A stretch of 64,000 nucleotides of DNA from NCBI GenBank assembly GCA_963576725.1, contig OY755247.1, positions 11,067,534 to 11,131,533 on the forward strand. The letters are read 5' to 3'. Origin of the DNA: Azorinus chamasolen (lineage: Eukaryota; Mollusca; Bivalvia; Cardiida; Solecurtidae). Positions within the stretch are counted from its first letter, which is position 1, and each line of letters begins with the position of its first letter. Both the position numbers and the translations under genes were made by a program. The notes below the pieces were generated by a model. That model searched no databases and was not told the origin of the DNA. It was given only the letters and a program-made list of their open reading frames with translations. Below, piece after piece: positions 44,884-64,000 of the stretch.

Positions 44884-45452
44884 ACAGTAAAACCTCTCTA
44901 TAACGGCAACTTAATTACATAAAGTATTTTATGTTTAAGGCAGGCGACTGCTTAAAGCAAGGTGAAAGTAAAACAGAACGCTCCTATAGGAGCGTTCTGT
45001 TTCACTTTCACCTCACCTTGCTTTAAAGACATTCCCTTGGCCGGCTTGGGTCTTTACAGCTAACCTGTGAAAAAGCATGCGGCACATGGTAAGAGCTATA
45101 GCAGTCTGCCTGTCAAGAACCACTGGAGCGTTCCATGTGAGGCCCGTCTCTTACATTTGATGATTTGGAAATGATTAGATTGTCACTAATGCAGTATAAT
45201 GGTCTTTTGAGTGTGTTCCCCTTGACTAATTGTATGTCAGGGCCTCTCTAGACAGAATGAGACGGCTTGCCATATTTTGCACACTTGTATCATGCTTTTC
45301 CTGTTACTTTCACGCCTATTGAGAACAATGGGGGGGGGGAATCATTGAATGGACCTGGGTAATGTCTTTAAGCTGCCATCTGCCCTAAATACCAACTACA
45401 TGTAATTACATGTAACACAATTAAGTGGCCGTTATAGAGAGGATATACAGTA
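44884..45452. repeat. TA-1 MITE split by another MITE
   Basis: tacagtaaaacctctctat to gttatagagaggatatacagta; hairpin GAACGCTCCTATAGGAGCGTTC. It is interrupted at the ctttaag of the right arm. Confidence 0.78.
45023..45371. repeat. TTAA-flanked MITE with AGACATTCCC ends
   Basis: TTAA at both borders; inverted ends agacattccc and gggtaatgtct. The body lacks the long central palindrome of the other TTAA families and holds a poly-G run near 45,332. Only this copy was noticed. Confidence 0.65.
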
Positions 45453-45463
45453 AAGGGAAGGGT

Positions 45464-45560
45464 TAACCCTTTACCTCACAGGAGAGTCTTAACGCCTTGA
45501 AAAAACCCATAATACCTGTAGATCCAATTCGACCGTTGCTCCCATATTAATTGGTCATCA
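45464..45560 (+). repeat. TTAA-1 left-end fragment
   Basis: ttaaccctttacctcacagg and cgccttgaaaaaacc; hairpin mostly lost. Confidence 0.45.
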
Positions 45561-45657
45561 ATTGGTTAATCAACATTCAATGGAAAATTATGAAAACAAA
45601 TAAACATGAACACAAGTCATGGGAGCTAAACAAGCAGCTCACAAATGCATAATATGG

Positions 45658-45796
45658 CACCGAAGTTATAATTTTTTTCTTGAGTTTGAGATCATTCTCA
45701 AGCATCTGATTGGTCAGATTCTGATCTTGCTCAGAATCTGACCAATTAAATACTTGAGAATGATCTCAGACTTAGAAGTTTTATAACCTTGCACCA
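45658..45796. repeat. HP-D hairpin
   Basis: ctgattggtcagattctgat/cttgctcagaatctgaccaat with outer cattctcaagcat and atacttgagaatg; ends agttataat and ttataacc. Confidence 0.78.
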
Positions 45797-45934
45797 TGGA
45801 CGGGAAAACAGTTCATCAATCAAACAAAAACAACGACCATGACGGGAGAATCAGTTACTCAATGTTTCTGGTCACCTTAAACATTTTTATTTGTATTTAT
45901 ATAAGTTAACATGTTAACAGTATACATTATGGAA

Positions 45935-46160
45935 TTAACTCTTTCGATTCGTTAATTTCCAGTTCTAATTCTTTTCTTTTCTCGCAAAACTCCATCACAA
46001 TATCGATCAGTTTGGATCCTGATCAAACAGCGAGTTTCTCGGCATCTGATCTTGATCCAAACTATTTTCATATAGGTAACCAAAGATTTGTCATCGGCAT
46101 GTATTGTCATATTCGTTCAAAACAATTTCAATTTCAAAAAGTAACAAACAACTATGTCAA
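45935..46160 (+). repeat. TTAA-5 MITE, right end unclear
   Basis: ttaactctttcgattcg start; hairpin caaacagcgagtttctcggcatctg inside ggatcctgat/cttgatcc arms. Confidence 0.6.
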
Positions 46161-46254
46161 ATTCAGTCTGGCCAGAGAGCCAAATTGCATCTAGATCACG
46201 CTATAATCCTTTCCTTGGTCTTCTTGAAAATAGATCACAGTTACGCTGCAATGA

Positions 46255-46386
46255 GTTAAGTTTTTCGACAATGCAAACAGTGTTGGTCAAGTTCTTCGAC
46301 AATGCAAACAAGTGTTGATCAAGTTTTTCAACAATGCAAACAGTGTTGGTCAAGTTTTTCGGCAATGCAAACAAGTGTTGATCAAG
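46255..46386. repeat. Short tandem array, about 34-bp units
   Basis: Four units of agtttttcgacaatgcaaac plus a(g)tgttggtca. Confidence 0.8.
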
Positions 46387-46456
46387 ATAAGACGGCGCAC
46401 TTGAAATGATGATCTGCTCTATCAAAAATCAGTTTCCACGTTTAGCGAACAGCTTC

Positions 46457-46683
46457 TTAACCCATTCCCTCATATTGATGGCTTATGACGACTCTGTAAG
46501 TTACTTTGTGAAACCATTGTGATAAATAGAGCATTTGCTCCTATAGGAGCAAATGCTTTATTTATCACAATGGTTTCAAACTACAAAATTCTAAAGTTTT
46601 CCTTTTTTCTAGTTAATGTTCCTTTTCGGTACATTTATCCAAAGATGTTGGATCTAAAAATAGCCTATCAGGTAATGGGTTAA
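46457..46683 (+). repeat. TTAA-2 MITE, complete
   Basis: TTAA both ends; hairpin ATTTGCTCCTATAGGAGCAA. It lies about 190 nt beyond the tubulin stop codon. It carries the nearest AATAAA on the gene strand (46,557-46,562), which could serve as a poly(A) signal. Confidence 0.85.
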
Positions 46684-46870
46684 ACAAGAGTGAACCCTGG
46701 ACTGATACTGGCCGTTGGTTCAGTACTGTTTGAAATAAACCAAAGGTTAGTTTTCTTACAGGTGGTCTTAAATTAATGATAATTAGTCGACACATTCCAA
46801 CAATACAGCTTTTTAGGAACGTTTTACAGTTTGTGAATTCGTGTATAATTGGTAGTTCTTAATCGTTTCA

Positions 46871-57039
<10,169 letters not shown>

Positions 57040-57101
57040 GATTGGTTCGTGGTGGTCCTCGGGTCAGCTTGTAGCTTGTGTAGTCATAAAAATAGAGAGC
57101 A
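57040..57101 (-). promoter_or_regulatory. Beta-tubulin 5' UTR and start region
   Basis: Between the TATA box and the ATG there is no upstream ATG on the gene strand. With usual TATA-to-start spacing, transcription would begin near 57,070-57,080, giving a leader of about 30-40 nt. Confidence 0.5.
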
Positions 57102-57110
57102 CTTTATATA
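57102..57110 (-). promoter_or_regulatory. TATA box of beta-tubulin
   Basis: TATATAAAG on the gene strand, 63-71 nt upstream of the ATG. It is a close match to the consensus and well placed for a short 5' leader. Confidence 0.65.
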
Positions 57111-57368
57111 AGTCATCGACATATTGCGTAAACCTCCGCAACGGAAAGTAGTTCTAATGGCGCGTTTAGGTAATGTGCTAGTTGTATAAAACTTGTCCAG
57201 TTTGGTTATCCTTAAATAAGGTAATCAATACCATCTGCTTTTGGGTTTTATATAAACATGTGTTTATAATTAAACAGTAAATTGAAAACAAAAAAGTGAA
57301 AGACTTACAGTTCCATTAAAACGTTCGACACATCAAGTCTTTATACTTCTTCAACATACATCAACATA

Positions 57369-57382
57369 TCTCTCTCTCTCTT

Positions 57383-57413
<31 letters not shown>

Positions 57414-57415
57414 TT
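57369..57415. repeat. (TC)n microsatellite
   Basis: About 45 bp of tc units with two ttt interruptions, followed by a TA-2 right half. Confidence 0.9.
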
Positions 57416-57422
57416 CGCACAG

Positions 57423-57498
57423 GATTTAGCAACCACCTGCTTTAAACGACACCAGTAGCTGTTTATTAAGTGGCCGCATTAGCGGGGGTTTACTGTAT
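57423..57498. repeat. TA-2 MITE right half
   Basis: agcaaccacctgctttaaacg, gtggccgcattagcgggggttt and actgta; the left half is replaced by the tc tract. Confidence 0.65.
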
Positions 57499-57518
57499 AT
57501 ATATCCCTCAATCCCTTT

Positions 57519-58727
57519 GAAAACAAGAGTGCCAGTGGGCACAATATACGCCCGTCGAGAGGTTAACGTATTTGCTAAACTCAAATTCTAAGTCCAATTT
57601 TGCGACCAAGTTTCATGGTTGTAAATAGGCGTACTTTAACAAAAAACCTTAACCAAAAATTCTAAATTAAAAAAGGGCCATACTTGTGTCTAAATGCTTG
57701 TGTACAGGTGAAGCTTGTGATAGTGAACAAGTGTTCAAAGTTTAAAAGCTTAATCTGAAAGGGTTATGTAAATAAGTGGACTTTAACCAAAACCTTAACC
57801 AAAATTTCTAAGTTAAAAGGCGGCATAATTCTGTCAAAATGTTGGACAGAGTTATGTACTCTTGCCTACAGGTGAAGCTTATGATGGTGAACAAGTGTTC
57901 CAAGTTTAGAAGCTTTATCTCAAAGGGTTATGTAAATAAATGGACTTTAACAAAAACTTTAACCAAAAATTCTAAGTTAAAAGGGGGCATAATTCTGTCA
58001 AAATGCTGGACAGAGTTATGTACTCTTGCCTACAGGTGAAGCTTATGATGGTGAACAAGTGTTCCAAGGTTAAAAGCTTTATCTCAAACTTTCAAAGGGT
58101 TATGTAAATAAGTAGACTTTAACCAAAACGTTACCCAAAAATTCTAAGTTAATTCGGTCAAAATGCTTGACAGAGTTACGTACTCTTGCCTACAGGCGGA
58201 GGTTGTGACGGTGAACAAGTGTTCCAAGTTTCAAAGCTTTATCACAAAGTGTTTTGTAAATAAGTGGACTTACAAAAATGTGTTCCACGTAAATTGAGGT
58301 TAACAATTTTGCTTAACGCAAATGCTAAACGCAAATTCTAAGTCCAATTGTGCGACCTTGACCTTGGATAAACGAACCGGGACTTGGCAGGGTACTGTAG
58401 CATGTCTAGATGAACATTGTGATTACATTTGGGAAGGATCCACCAAGCGGAACTTGAGTTAGAGATGTTACAGACAGACAGAGAGGTTAACATTTTTGCT
58501 AAACGCATATTCTAAGTGCAATTGTGTGACCTTGACCTTGGATAAACAAACCGGGACTTGGCAGGCTACTGTAGCATGTCTAGATAAACATTGTGGTTAA
58601 ATTTGAGAAGGATCCACCAAGCGGAACTTGAGTTAGAGATGTTACAGACGGACAGACAGCCAGACGGACAGACACACAGACAGCGCCATTCCATAATACG
58701 TCCCGTTTTTTCAAACGGGCGTATAAA
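57519..58727 (+). mobile_element. Helentron-like element of a second family
   Basis: Start gtgccagtgggcacaatata-cgcccg; the core has about four units of about 150 bp (attctaagttaaaagggggc, gacagagttatgtactcttg, gtgaagcttatgatggtgaac). A shorter 160-bp repeat (ctaaacgcaaattctaagt ... gttacagacagac) follows, then a cagacggacag microsatellite and a terminal hairpin acgtcccg-ttttttc-aaacgggcgtata. The plan equals that of the pearl-like copies, but core and hairpin sequence differ. No protein-coding gene. Confidence 0.68.
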
Positions 58728-59279
58728 AATGTTATGTAAAATCCGACATGCCTCGTAAACGCACCCTCAGTCAATCAGGTGCACCAACCGTGTTGAATAA
58801 AATCTGAGGGTCTGATTTTTTTTTATAGATTTTCCAATCGAAGGATCTTGCTTTGCCAACGAAGCGTTGTCAGTGTAAACATTGATTGCTAACGGAAGAT
58901 GCATATCATTATTTCCACGGCGAAGGTGTTTCAGTCCAAACGTCTATACACGAAAAGAGCTTATTAGCCATATCTACCTGAACCCTTTGAACGCTGAATG
59001 TTCAAAGTGGATCGGTCTATCACTGTTTAACATTATAGTTTATTCAGTATAAATGGGTATCATTTGCGAGAAGACTTGTAATGAAAAACAGTGTAGACCC
59101 TGGTCACTGGGCTCTTCTGGGACTAATATTCCTCTGATCTGGATCTACGCTGATTGCAAATTCGTTTTCCCGCATCCATGGGGATCATTACCCTAAGTAG
59201 TATCCCTGTATCACCTGTTGTAATCTGACTAATTCGATTAAGTGCCATTTTGATAACTTTAAAATAGACAGACATAGTA
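58728..59279. other. Upstream intergenic DNA with one hairpin remnant
   Basis: aacagtgtagaccctggtcac ... tgatctggatctacgctgattgc (59,082-59,158) is a collapsed TTAA-family hairpin. The rest is unassigned. Confidence 0.4.
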
Positions 59280-59348
59280 ACAAATAGTGTAGACCCTAAT
59301 CAAACTGCTCCGTCGGGAGCAGTTTGATCTGGGTCTGCACTATTTACC
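59280..59348. repeat. TTAA-family hairpin, distinct apex
   Basis: aacaaatagtgtagaccctaa, CAAACTGCTCCGTCGGGAGCAGTTTG, then atctgggtctgcactattt. The arms carry the T.T mismatch, but the stem is unlike TTAA-1 to -6. Confidence 0.65.
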
Positions 59349-59598
59349 TAAGGGCATATCTCCGGATACTAAGGGTTATTCGTCAATGTTTAATGTCTCT
59401 GAAGCTTAAAAGCTAACCTGCATAAAACTCGTTACATGAATTACGTGAATCGATGATACTTGTCTGTGTGACAGGGACAGTAAGCCCTCGCTAATTCCAT
59501 TCGGAACACCTCGGCTATATTCCAAGAAATAGACTATATTCCGAATCCTGACGGAATAAGACGACTAGTTACGAATGCTCTAATTCGTCGATGCCTTT
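59349..59598. other. No recognised gene
   Basis: ggaataagacgactagttac and nearby ctatattcc repeats are seen, but no element ends or exon. Confidence 0.35.
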
Positions 59599-60155
59599 AA
59601 TAACCCTTTCTCTCATATAATCACATTCGTGTTCAGAGTAGACCCAGACCAGACGACTCCTGTAGGAGAAGTCTGATAAAGAGTCTACTCTGTTTGCTTA
59701 TGAAAATATAATAGATCTGATTCTACAGTTATTTCAATACCAAAACTTCATGAGAACATATGCCATTATAAAAATTCAACTAATAGATATTCAAGATGGC
59801 AATACAGTTCAACTTCGATATCTCGAACTCAGATATCTCGAACTTCGGGATAACTCTCACAAAAAGTTCAGTCCTTCAAAAACTTACAATACAGAATTGC
59901 TCTAAAATGTATCGCTACAGATATCTAGAAACATATGTGACAGCTTAATACAGGTCTAAAGTAATGCTGAAAGCTCCTACAGGAGCTTTCAGCATTACTT
60001 TAGACCTGTATTAAGCTGTGGCTTTGAAAAATTGTTCAGATTATATATCGGATGACTCGAACTTCTGTTATCTCGAACTAATTTGTATGGTCCCTTGAAG
60101 TTCGAGTTATCGAAGTTCAACTGTATTTCTTAAATGAATATTCAAACACAGGAAT
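59599..60155 (-). repeat. TTAA-1 MITE split by TA-3
   Basis: ttaataaccctttctctcat, hairpin GACGACTCCTGTAGGAGAAGTC, resumes at 60,126 with ttcttaaatgaatattcaaa. Confidence 0.65.
59813..60125. repeat. TA-3 MITE nested in TTAA-1
   Basis: tacagttcaacttcgatatc to gagttatcgaagttcaactgta, TA-flanked; perfect stem agtaatgctgaaagctccta/aggagctttcagcattact. Confidence 0.85.
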
Positions 60156-60228
60156 AACAATCAGAGGCCCAGATAAGATGCGTAAGTTAAAAACATTTCA
60201 AGAATAACTTTTTTATTTTTCCATCAAA

Positions 60229-60675
60229 CCCAGGCGCGGATTTAGAGGGGGGGGGGGGGGGGGGGGGTTACGCCACCACTTAAATTGCCAAAACATTTTT
60301 TTAGTAATATTTTAGATCTATATAGAGTAAAACCTCTCTATAACGACCACTAAATTGTGTTATTTAGTTGGTATTTAGAGCAGGTGGCTGCTTAAAGCAA
60401 GGTGAAAGTAACACAGAACGCTCCCATAGGAGCGTTCTGTTTTACTTTCACCTTGCTTTAAGCAGCCACCTACCTTTAACACAAACTAATTGATGTAATT
60501 TAACAATGATTCAGTAGGAGTGTTTTATTTCCCTCACCCAAATAAGCTCTTTTTCAACAAGTATTACAAACATACTATTTATTTATGTCATCAAACATAA
60601 AAATCTCCACCCCCCCCCTTTCCAAAAAATGTATACCCCCCCCCCCATCTGAAATCCTGCTGGATCCGCATCTGA
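60229..60675. repeat. Poly-G/poly-C element nested in HP-E
   Basis: aggcgcggatttagagggg and a G run (60,247-60,266); right end cccccatctgaaatcctgc-tggatccgcatctg. Imperfect inverted ends (cgcggatt / aatcc...tccgc). A second copy is at 61,274-61,572. Confidence 0.65.
60326..60508. repeat. TA-1 MITE nested in the poly-G element
   Basis: gagtaaaacctctctataacg; hairpin GAACGCTCCCATAGGAGCGTTC; ends near aattgatgtaattt. Innermost of three nested insertions. Confidence 0.75.
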
Positions 60676-60837
60676 AACCCTATGCCACATGTGACCACTC
60701 TTTAGAATCGTCAAAAACACAGGGTTTGGTTGGTGGGGGAAATGGCGGTTTAGTATCTGAGTATGCACATTTATCTGTCGCTCCAAGCAAAGCTAGTATC
60801 ATAATCCTTCTCCAGTTATGTGCGACTTGCCTGTCAT

Positions 60838-61141
60838 TGTCAAACAGTTTGGATCTAGATGAGACACCAATTAGCCCTTTCCCGCATATAAACGTGTTTT
60901 CACGCTTCTGCAAACGGAGAAGACCCAGATCAGATGGCTCCTCTAGGAGCCATCTGATCAGGGTCTGCTCTGTTTGCTTATGGAATTTTGAAAGATATGT
61001 TTCTTTACTGTCTAAAATGGCTATAATGTTCCATCTTCCTTATTTCATTATAACTATTTTCCATGAATATTCAGTAGGTATTGAAATTTGGAATAAACAT
61101 AGAACAGGGAAAGGTTTGACTCAGGATCCAAGATGTTTGAC
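60838..61141. repeat. TTAA-5 element split by TTAA-1b
   Basis: caaacagtttggatctagat-gagacacc before and caggatccaagatgtttgaca after the insertion. Confidence 0.6.
60871..61118 (-). repeat. TTAA-1b MITE nested in TTAA-5
   Basis: ttagccctttcccgcat to agaacagggaaaggtttga; hairpin GATGGCTCCTCTAGGAGCCATC; A.A mismatch. Confidence 0.78.
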
Positions 61142-61213
61142 ACTAGGCATGCAGTGGTTTCTCATAAGGTTGATCGAGACAGAAGTTGTCCAAATTTGAG
61201 CAGGCATAAGTTT

Positions 61214-61572
61214 TTTTGTTTTTTTTGTTGTTTTTTTTTTTTGGGGGGGGGGGGGGGGTTCACACACGTCTTTCGGCGCGGATTTAGAGGGGCGGAGCCG
61301 GCGTACCCCCCCCCCCCCCCCCCTAAAATTGCTAAAACAATTTTTTTAGTATTATTTTAGATTTTTGTATGATGTATCTACTAAAAACCAATAAAACAAT
61401 GATTCAGTAGGAGTGTTTTATTTCCCTCACCCTATTAAGCTCTTTTTCAACATGTATTACAAACACGCCATTTATTTATGTCATCAAACATAAAAATCTA
61501 TGCCCAACCCCACCCCCTCCAAAAAAAATTATACCCCCACCCCCTAATCTGAAATCCTGGATCCGCACCTGG
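61214..61572. repeat. Poly-T/poly-G tract and poly-G element, copy 2
   Basis: t and g homopolymers at 61,214-61,257, then cgcggatttagaggggcggag, a C run at 61,305-61,323, aacaatgattcagtaggagtg and an end gaaatcctggatccgcacctgg. Homologous to 60,229-60,675 without the TA-1 insertion. Confidence 0.68.
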
Positions 61573-61639
61573 TCTTTGCCTGTCGTTTGGTCTGCATCCA
61601 TTTTCGTCTGCTGCATACCTATGCGAACAGAGTGGAACT

Positions 61640-61903
61640 AGGTGAACAGAGTTAACTCGAACTTAGTGATAAGTCGAACTAAAATTTCGGTCCTACCAAA
61701 ATTTACAATACAGACTTGTTTTAAAAATGAATTACTACGCATATATAGAAACACATGTGACAGTTTATAATGCAGGTCTAAAGTGATGCTGAAAGCTCCT
61801 ACATGAGAAATTGTCCAGATAAGAAATCGGATAACTCAAACCTATGTTATCTCGAAGTAATTTCTATGGTCCCTTGAAGCTCGATATATCGAAGTTCAGC
61901 TGT
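61640..61903. repeat. TA-3 MITE, right arm deleted
   Basis: gttaactcgaacttagtgat to tatcgaagttcagctgta; the stem retains only agtgatgctgaaagctccta. Confidence 0.65.
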
Positions 61904-61959
61904 AGTTCTATACTTTAACTGACTTTATGAGAAGGAATGGAAGAAATTCTGTTTTGATA

Positions 61960-62168
61960 TACAGTAAGACCTCTCTATAACGACCTCTAAATTTGTGTTA
62001 ATTAGTTGGTATTTTGGGCAGGTGGTTGCTTAAAGCAATATGAAAGTAAAACAGAACGCTCCCATAGGAGCGTTCTGTTTTACTTTCATCTTGCTTTAAG
62101 CATCCACCTGCCTTTAACACAAAATACTTGATTTAATTTAGTGGTCGTTATAGAGAGGTTTTACTGTA
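61960..62168. repeat. TA-1 MITE, complete
   Basis: TACAGTAAGACCTCTCTAT to GAGAGGTTTTACTGTA; hairpin GAACGCTCCCATAGGAGCGTTC. Confidence 0.85.
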
Positions 62169-62361
62169 TGAATCAAAGAACACGTACTCGGAGTACCGAA
62201 ACAAATCTTAAAGTTTTGCAAACAGTGTATAACCAGATCAGTCAACGCATTTCAAACACGACCTCTGATCAAGATCTACATTGCTTGGCATGCCAATCAG
62301 CAACACAGAACAGATGTGTGGAAGACCGTCTAAGACCAGGTCATCTGGTCAGACACCACGT
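62169..62361. other. No recognised gene
   Basis: A collapsed hairpin remnant tgcaaacagtgtataaccag ... tgatcaagatctacattgc is present (62,217-62,285). Confidence 0.4.
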
Positions 62362-62684
62362 TTAACCCATTCCCTCATACTGACGCCTTTTAATCCATTC
62401 CCTCATACTGACGCCTTTTAACCCATTCCCTCATACTGACGCCTTTTAATCCATTCCCTCATATTCCCTCATATTGACGCCTTTTGGAGCCTCTGTAAAG
62501 GTCACTTTTTGAAACCATTGCGATAAATAGAGCATTTGCTCCATAGGAGCAAATGCTCTATTTATCACAATGGTTTCAAAACTACACAAATCTAAAAATT
62601 GTCATTTTCTCTAGTAAATGCTCTTTTTCGTTAGATTTATCCAAAGAGGTTGGGTCTAAAATAGCCTATGAGATAATGGGCTAA
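62362..62684 (+). repeat. TTAA-2 MITE with amplified terminus
   Basis: The first 28 bp (ttaacccattccctcatact-gacgcctt) are repeated four times, alternating TTAACCC and TTAATCC. A regular body follows with hairpin ATTTGCTCCATAGGAGCAAAT and end gataatgggctaa. Confidence 0.82.
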
Positions 62685-63019
62685 AACGTTCTACACTGTT
62701 TGCAAAATCGAATGATTGGTTACTGTATAGAGGGACCCAGACATAGTTTATGGGTGATATTTTGCTCAACATTCTGGAGATTAAAGATCCGGATGATTTA
62801 TCACTCAGTAATCGCTTTAAAAATAGGTTTTACTGTAGGCTTTAAATTATACATAACTTAGGACGATGAGTCAACAAGAAAAAGGACAGAAAGGCAGGTG
62901 AAATGAATATTTCATATACCCGGAGATCGATAAAGACCCGGGGCAAACACGCTCCTCAAACAAATCAAGATCGTAACTACTCGGCCCACTCCTTTATGGG
63001 CTTTGGGTTGAGAGGGGGG
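62685..63019. other. No recognised gene
   Basis: aaaataggttttactgtag near 62,821 is a TA-type terminus without partner; a G run lies at 63,014-63,026. Confidence 0.4.
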
Positions 63020-63715
63020 GGGGGGGTATGGATGGATGGGTGGATGGATGGATTTATGGATGGATGGATGGATAGTTTGATAGATGAATGGATAGATGGA
63101 TATATGTATGTATGGATGGATGGGTTTATGGATGGATGGATGGGAAGATGGATGAATGGAAAGGTGAATAGAAAGATAGATGGATTTATGGATGGATTGA
63201 ATGATGGGTCGACAGCTGGAAATATCGATGGGTGGATAAATGAATAAATGAATGAATGGTTGGATGGATGGATGGGTGGGTGGATTTATGGATGGATAGA
63301 TGGATGGATGCATGGTTGGATGGATGGATGGATGGATGGATGGATGGATGGATGGATGGATGGATGAATGGATGGATGGATGTATTGATGGATGGATGGA
63401 TGGATGCATGCATGGGTGATTGAATAACGGATTTATGCAATACTGGAATGAAGGATGAATGGATGGATGAATGGATGGATGGATGGATGGATGGATGGAT
63501 GGATGGGTTGGTGGTGTGTTGATGGATGGATGGATGGATGGTTTGATATATTTATTAAAGATGGAAGTAGGGACGGATATATCGAGAAGGGATGAATGCA
63601 GGAAATAGCTTGGATGGATGATTTAATATCGGATTTATAGAATACTGGAATGATTGATCGATGGATGGATTGATGGTTTGAGGTAGCGGGAGGGAGGGGT
63701 ATATCGGAAAGTGAA
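63020..63715 (+). repeat. (GGAT)n / GATG-rich satellite
   Basis: Nearly 700 bp of ggatggat units with scattered variants. Open frames of Ile-His-Pro-Ser repeats on the minus strand and Met-Asp-Gly-Trp repeats on the plus strand are artefacts of the 4-bp unit. Confidence 0.92.
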
Positions 63716-63717
63716 TG

Positions 63718-63805
63718 TATATCTCCTATAGGAGCCGTCTGATTCGGGTTTACACTACAGGTATGCAAATGCGTAGAAAGGCGTATTTATGGGGTTAAGG
63801 GTTAA
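63718..63805 (+). repeat. TTAA-1 MITE right end
   Basis: atctcctataggagccgtctg, ctacaggtatgcaaatgcg and tttatggggttaagggttaa; the left part is replaced by the satellite. Confidence 0.7.
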
Positions 63806-64000
63806 ATCCGAAATAGTACCACACAGTTTAGACTATAAACAGCTTAGACCATTCTCAGTGCCGCACAGTTCATATCCCAATCATTACCAAACAGTTCAGA
63901 TCATTATTAGTGTCAAACATCTCAGATTCGTATCAGTACCAAACAATATTGATCCTAATAAGTGCAGAATAGCTTAGACCATATTGGGGCCAAAATCAGC
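63806..64000. repeat. Degenerate tandem, about 28-30 bp unit
   Basis: Variants of agtaccaaacagttcagatc-attatt repeat to the window end; at least six diverged units. Confidence 0.5.

Larger units (their letters stand above)
60163..60785. repeat. HP-E element holding two further nested elements
   Basis: Left half ggcccagataagatgcg ... ccatcaaaccc; right half aaaccctatgccacatgtga ... gcacatttatctgtcgctcc. The aaaccc is duplicated around the insertion. Confidence 0.72.

Noticed and set aside
62903..63768. Ile-His-Pro-Ser and Met-Asp-Gly repeat frames
   Set aside because: They are translations of a GGAT satellite.

Overview
The window reads as nuclear DNA of a bivalve mollusc, very rich in repeats. 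The evidence is: pearl-like elements (155-bp tandem cores followed by a GACA/GACG microsatellite), a family described from bivalves; tRNA-headed SINEs; spliced genes with GT-AG introns; and AT-rich DNA packed with short hairpin transposons. I would guess a heterodont clam or mussel (Dreissena- or Mya-like). That guess is an inference, not something the sequence proves.

Two protein-coding genes can be supported, both on the minus strand. (1) A class B1 (secretin-family) peptide-hormone GPCR occupies about 9.66-30.9 kb, possibly to 32.4 kb. Its coding sequence lies in at least twelve exons of 42-520 nt. Every internal junction has GT-AG borders, and the split codons join in phase from the hormone-binding ectodomain through seven membrane helices to the stop codon. 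No single long open frame shows it. The closest subgroup (calcitonin/PDF-like or another) was not resolved. (2) A complete beta-tubulin gene of 447 codons lies at 46,871-57,039 in three exons (19, 155 and 273 codons) separated by introns of 6.4 and 2.5 kb, with a TATA box about 65 nt upstream of the start codon. The introns and intergenic DNA of both genes are almost entirely MITEs. No plus-strand gene was found.

MITE family names used here (mine). Families flanked by TTAA with CCC...GGG ends look like non-autonomous piggyBac-type elements: TTAA-1 (TTAACCCTTTACTCCATG...) with variant TTAA-1b (TTAACCCTTTCCCTCAT...), TTAA-2 (TTAACCCATTCCCTCAT...), TTAA-3 (TTAACCCTTTCACCGCCG...), TTAA-4 (TTAACCCTTCGCTTGCTG...), TTAA-5 (hairpin GACGCCGAGTTACTCGGCGTC) and TTAA-6 (TTAATCCATTTGCGCCC...). 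Families with TA-CAGT ends look pogo/Tigger-like: TA-1 (CAGTAAAACCTCTCTATAAC), TA-2 (CAGTAAAACCCCGCTAATG), TA-3 (CAGTTGAACTTCGATATC), TA-4 (CAGTGCTCCCTCTCTAC), TA-5 (CAGTAAACCCCCTCTAAACC), TA-6 (CAGTAGAACATGTCCTAAG-like) and TA-7 (CAGTGAACTCTCGTTAC). HP-E (TCCAGATAAGATGCG...) and HP-D (GGTTATAAAACTTTTGC...) are long hairpins of unknown class.

The most unusual signal is in these hairpins, not in the genes. Families with unrelated termini carry related palindromes. One 14-nt apex, GCTCCTATAGGAGC, recurs in TTAA-1, TTAA-2, TA-1 and TA-6. Most TTAA families also keep the same single T.T (or A.A) mismatch at one position of an otherwise matching arm. Nested insertions with visible TTAA duplications give a relative insertion order, and several MITE ends lie within about 5-40 nt of splice sites of the receptor gene.

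Region by region: 1-9.5 kb, MITEs and one pearl-like element; 9.66-32.4 kb, receptor exons among MITEs and a second pearl-like element; 32.5-46.4 kb, MITEs, a 1-kb minisatellite (35.6-36.6 kb), two SINE regions and a LINE tail; 46.9-57.1 kb, beta-tubulin with a minisatellite (54.3-55.4 kb) in its first intron; 57.1-64 kb, a third Helentron-like element, nested poly-G elements and a GATG satellite.
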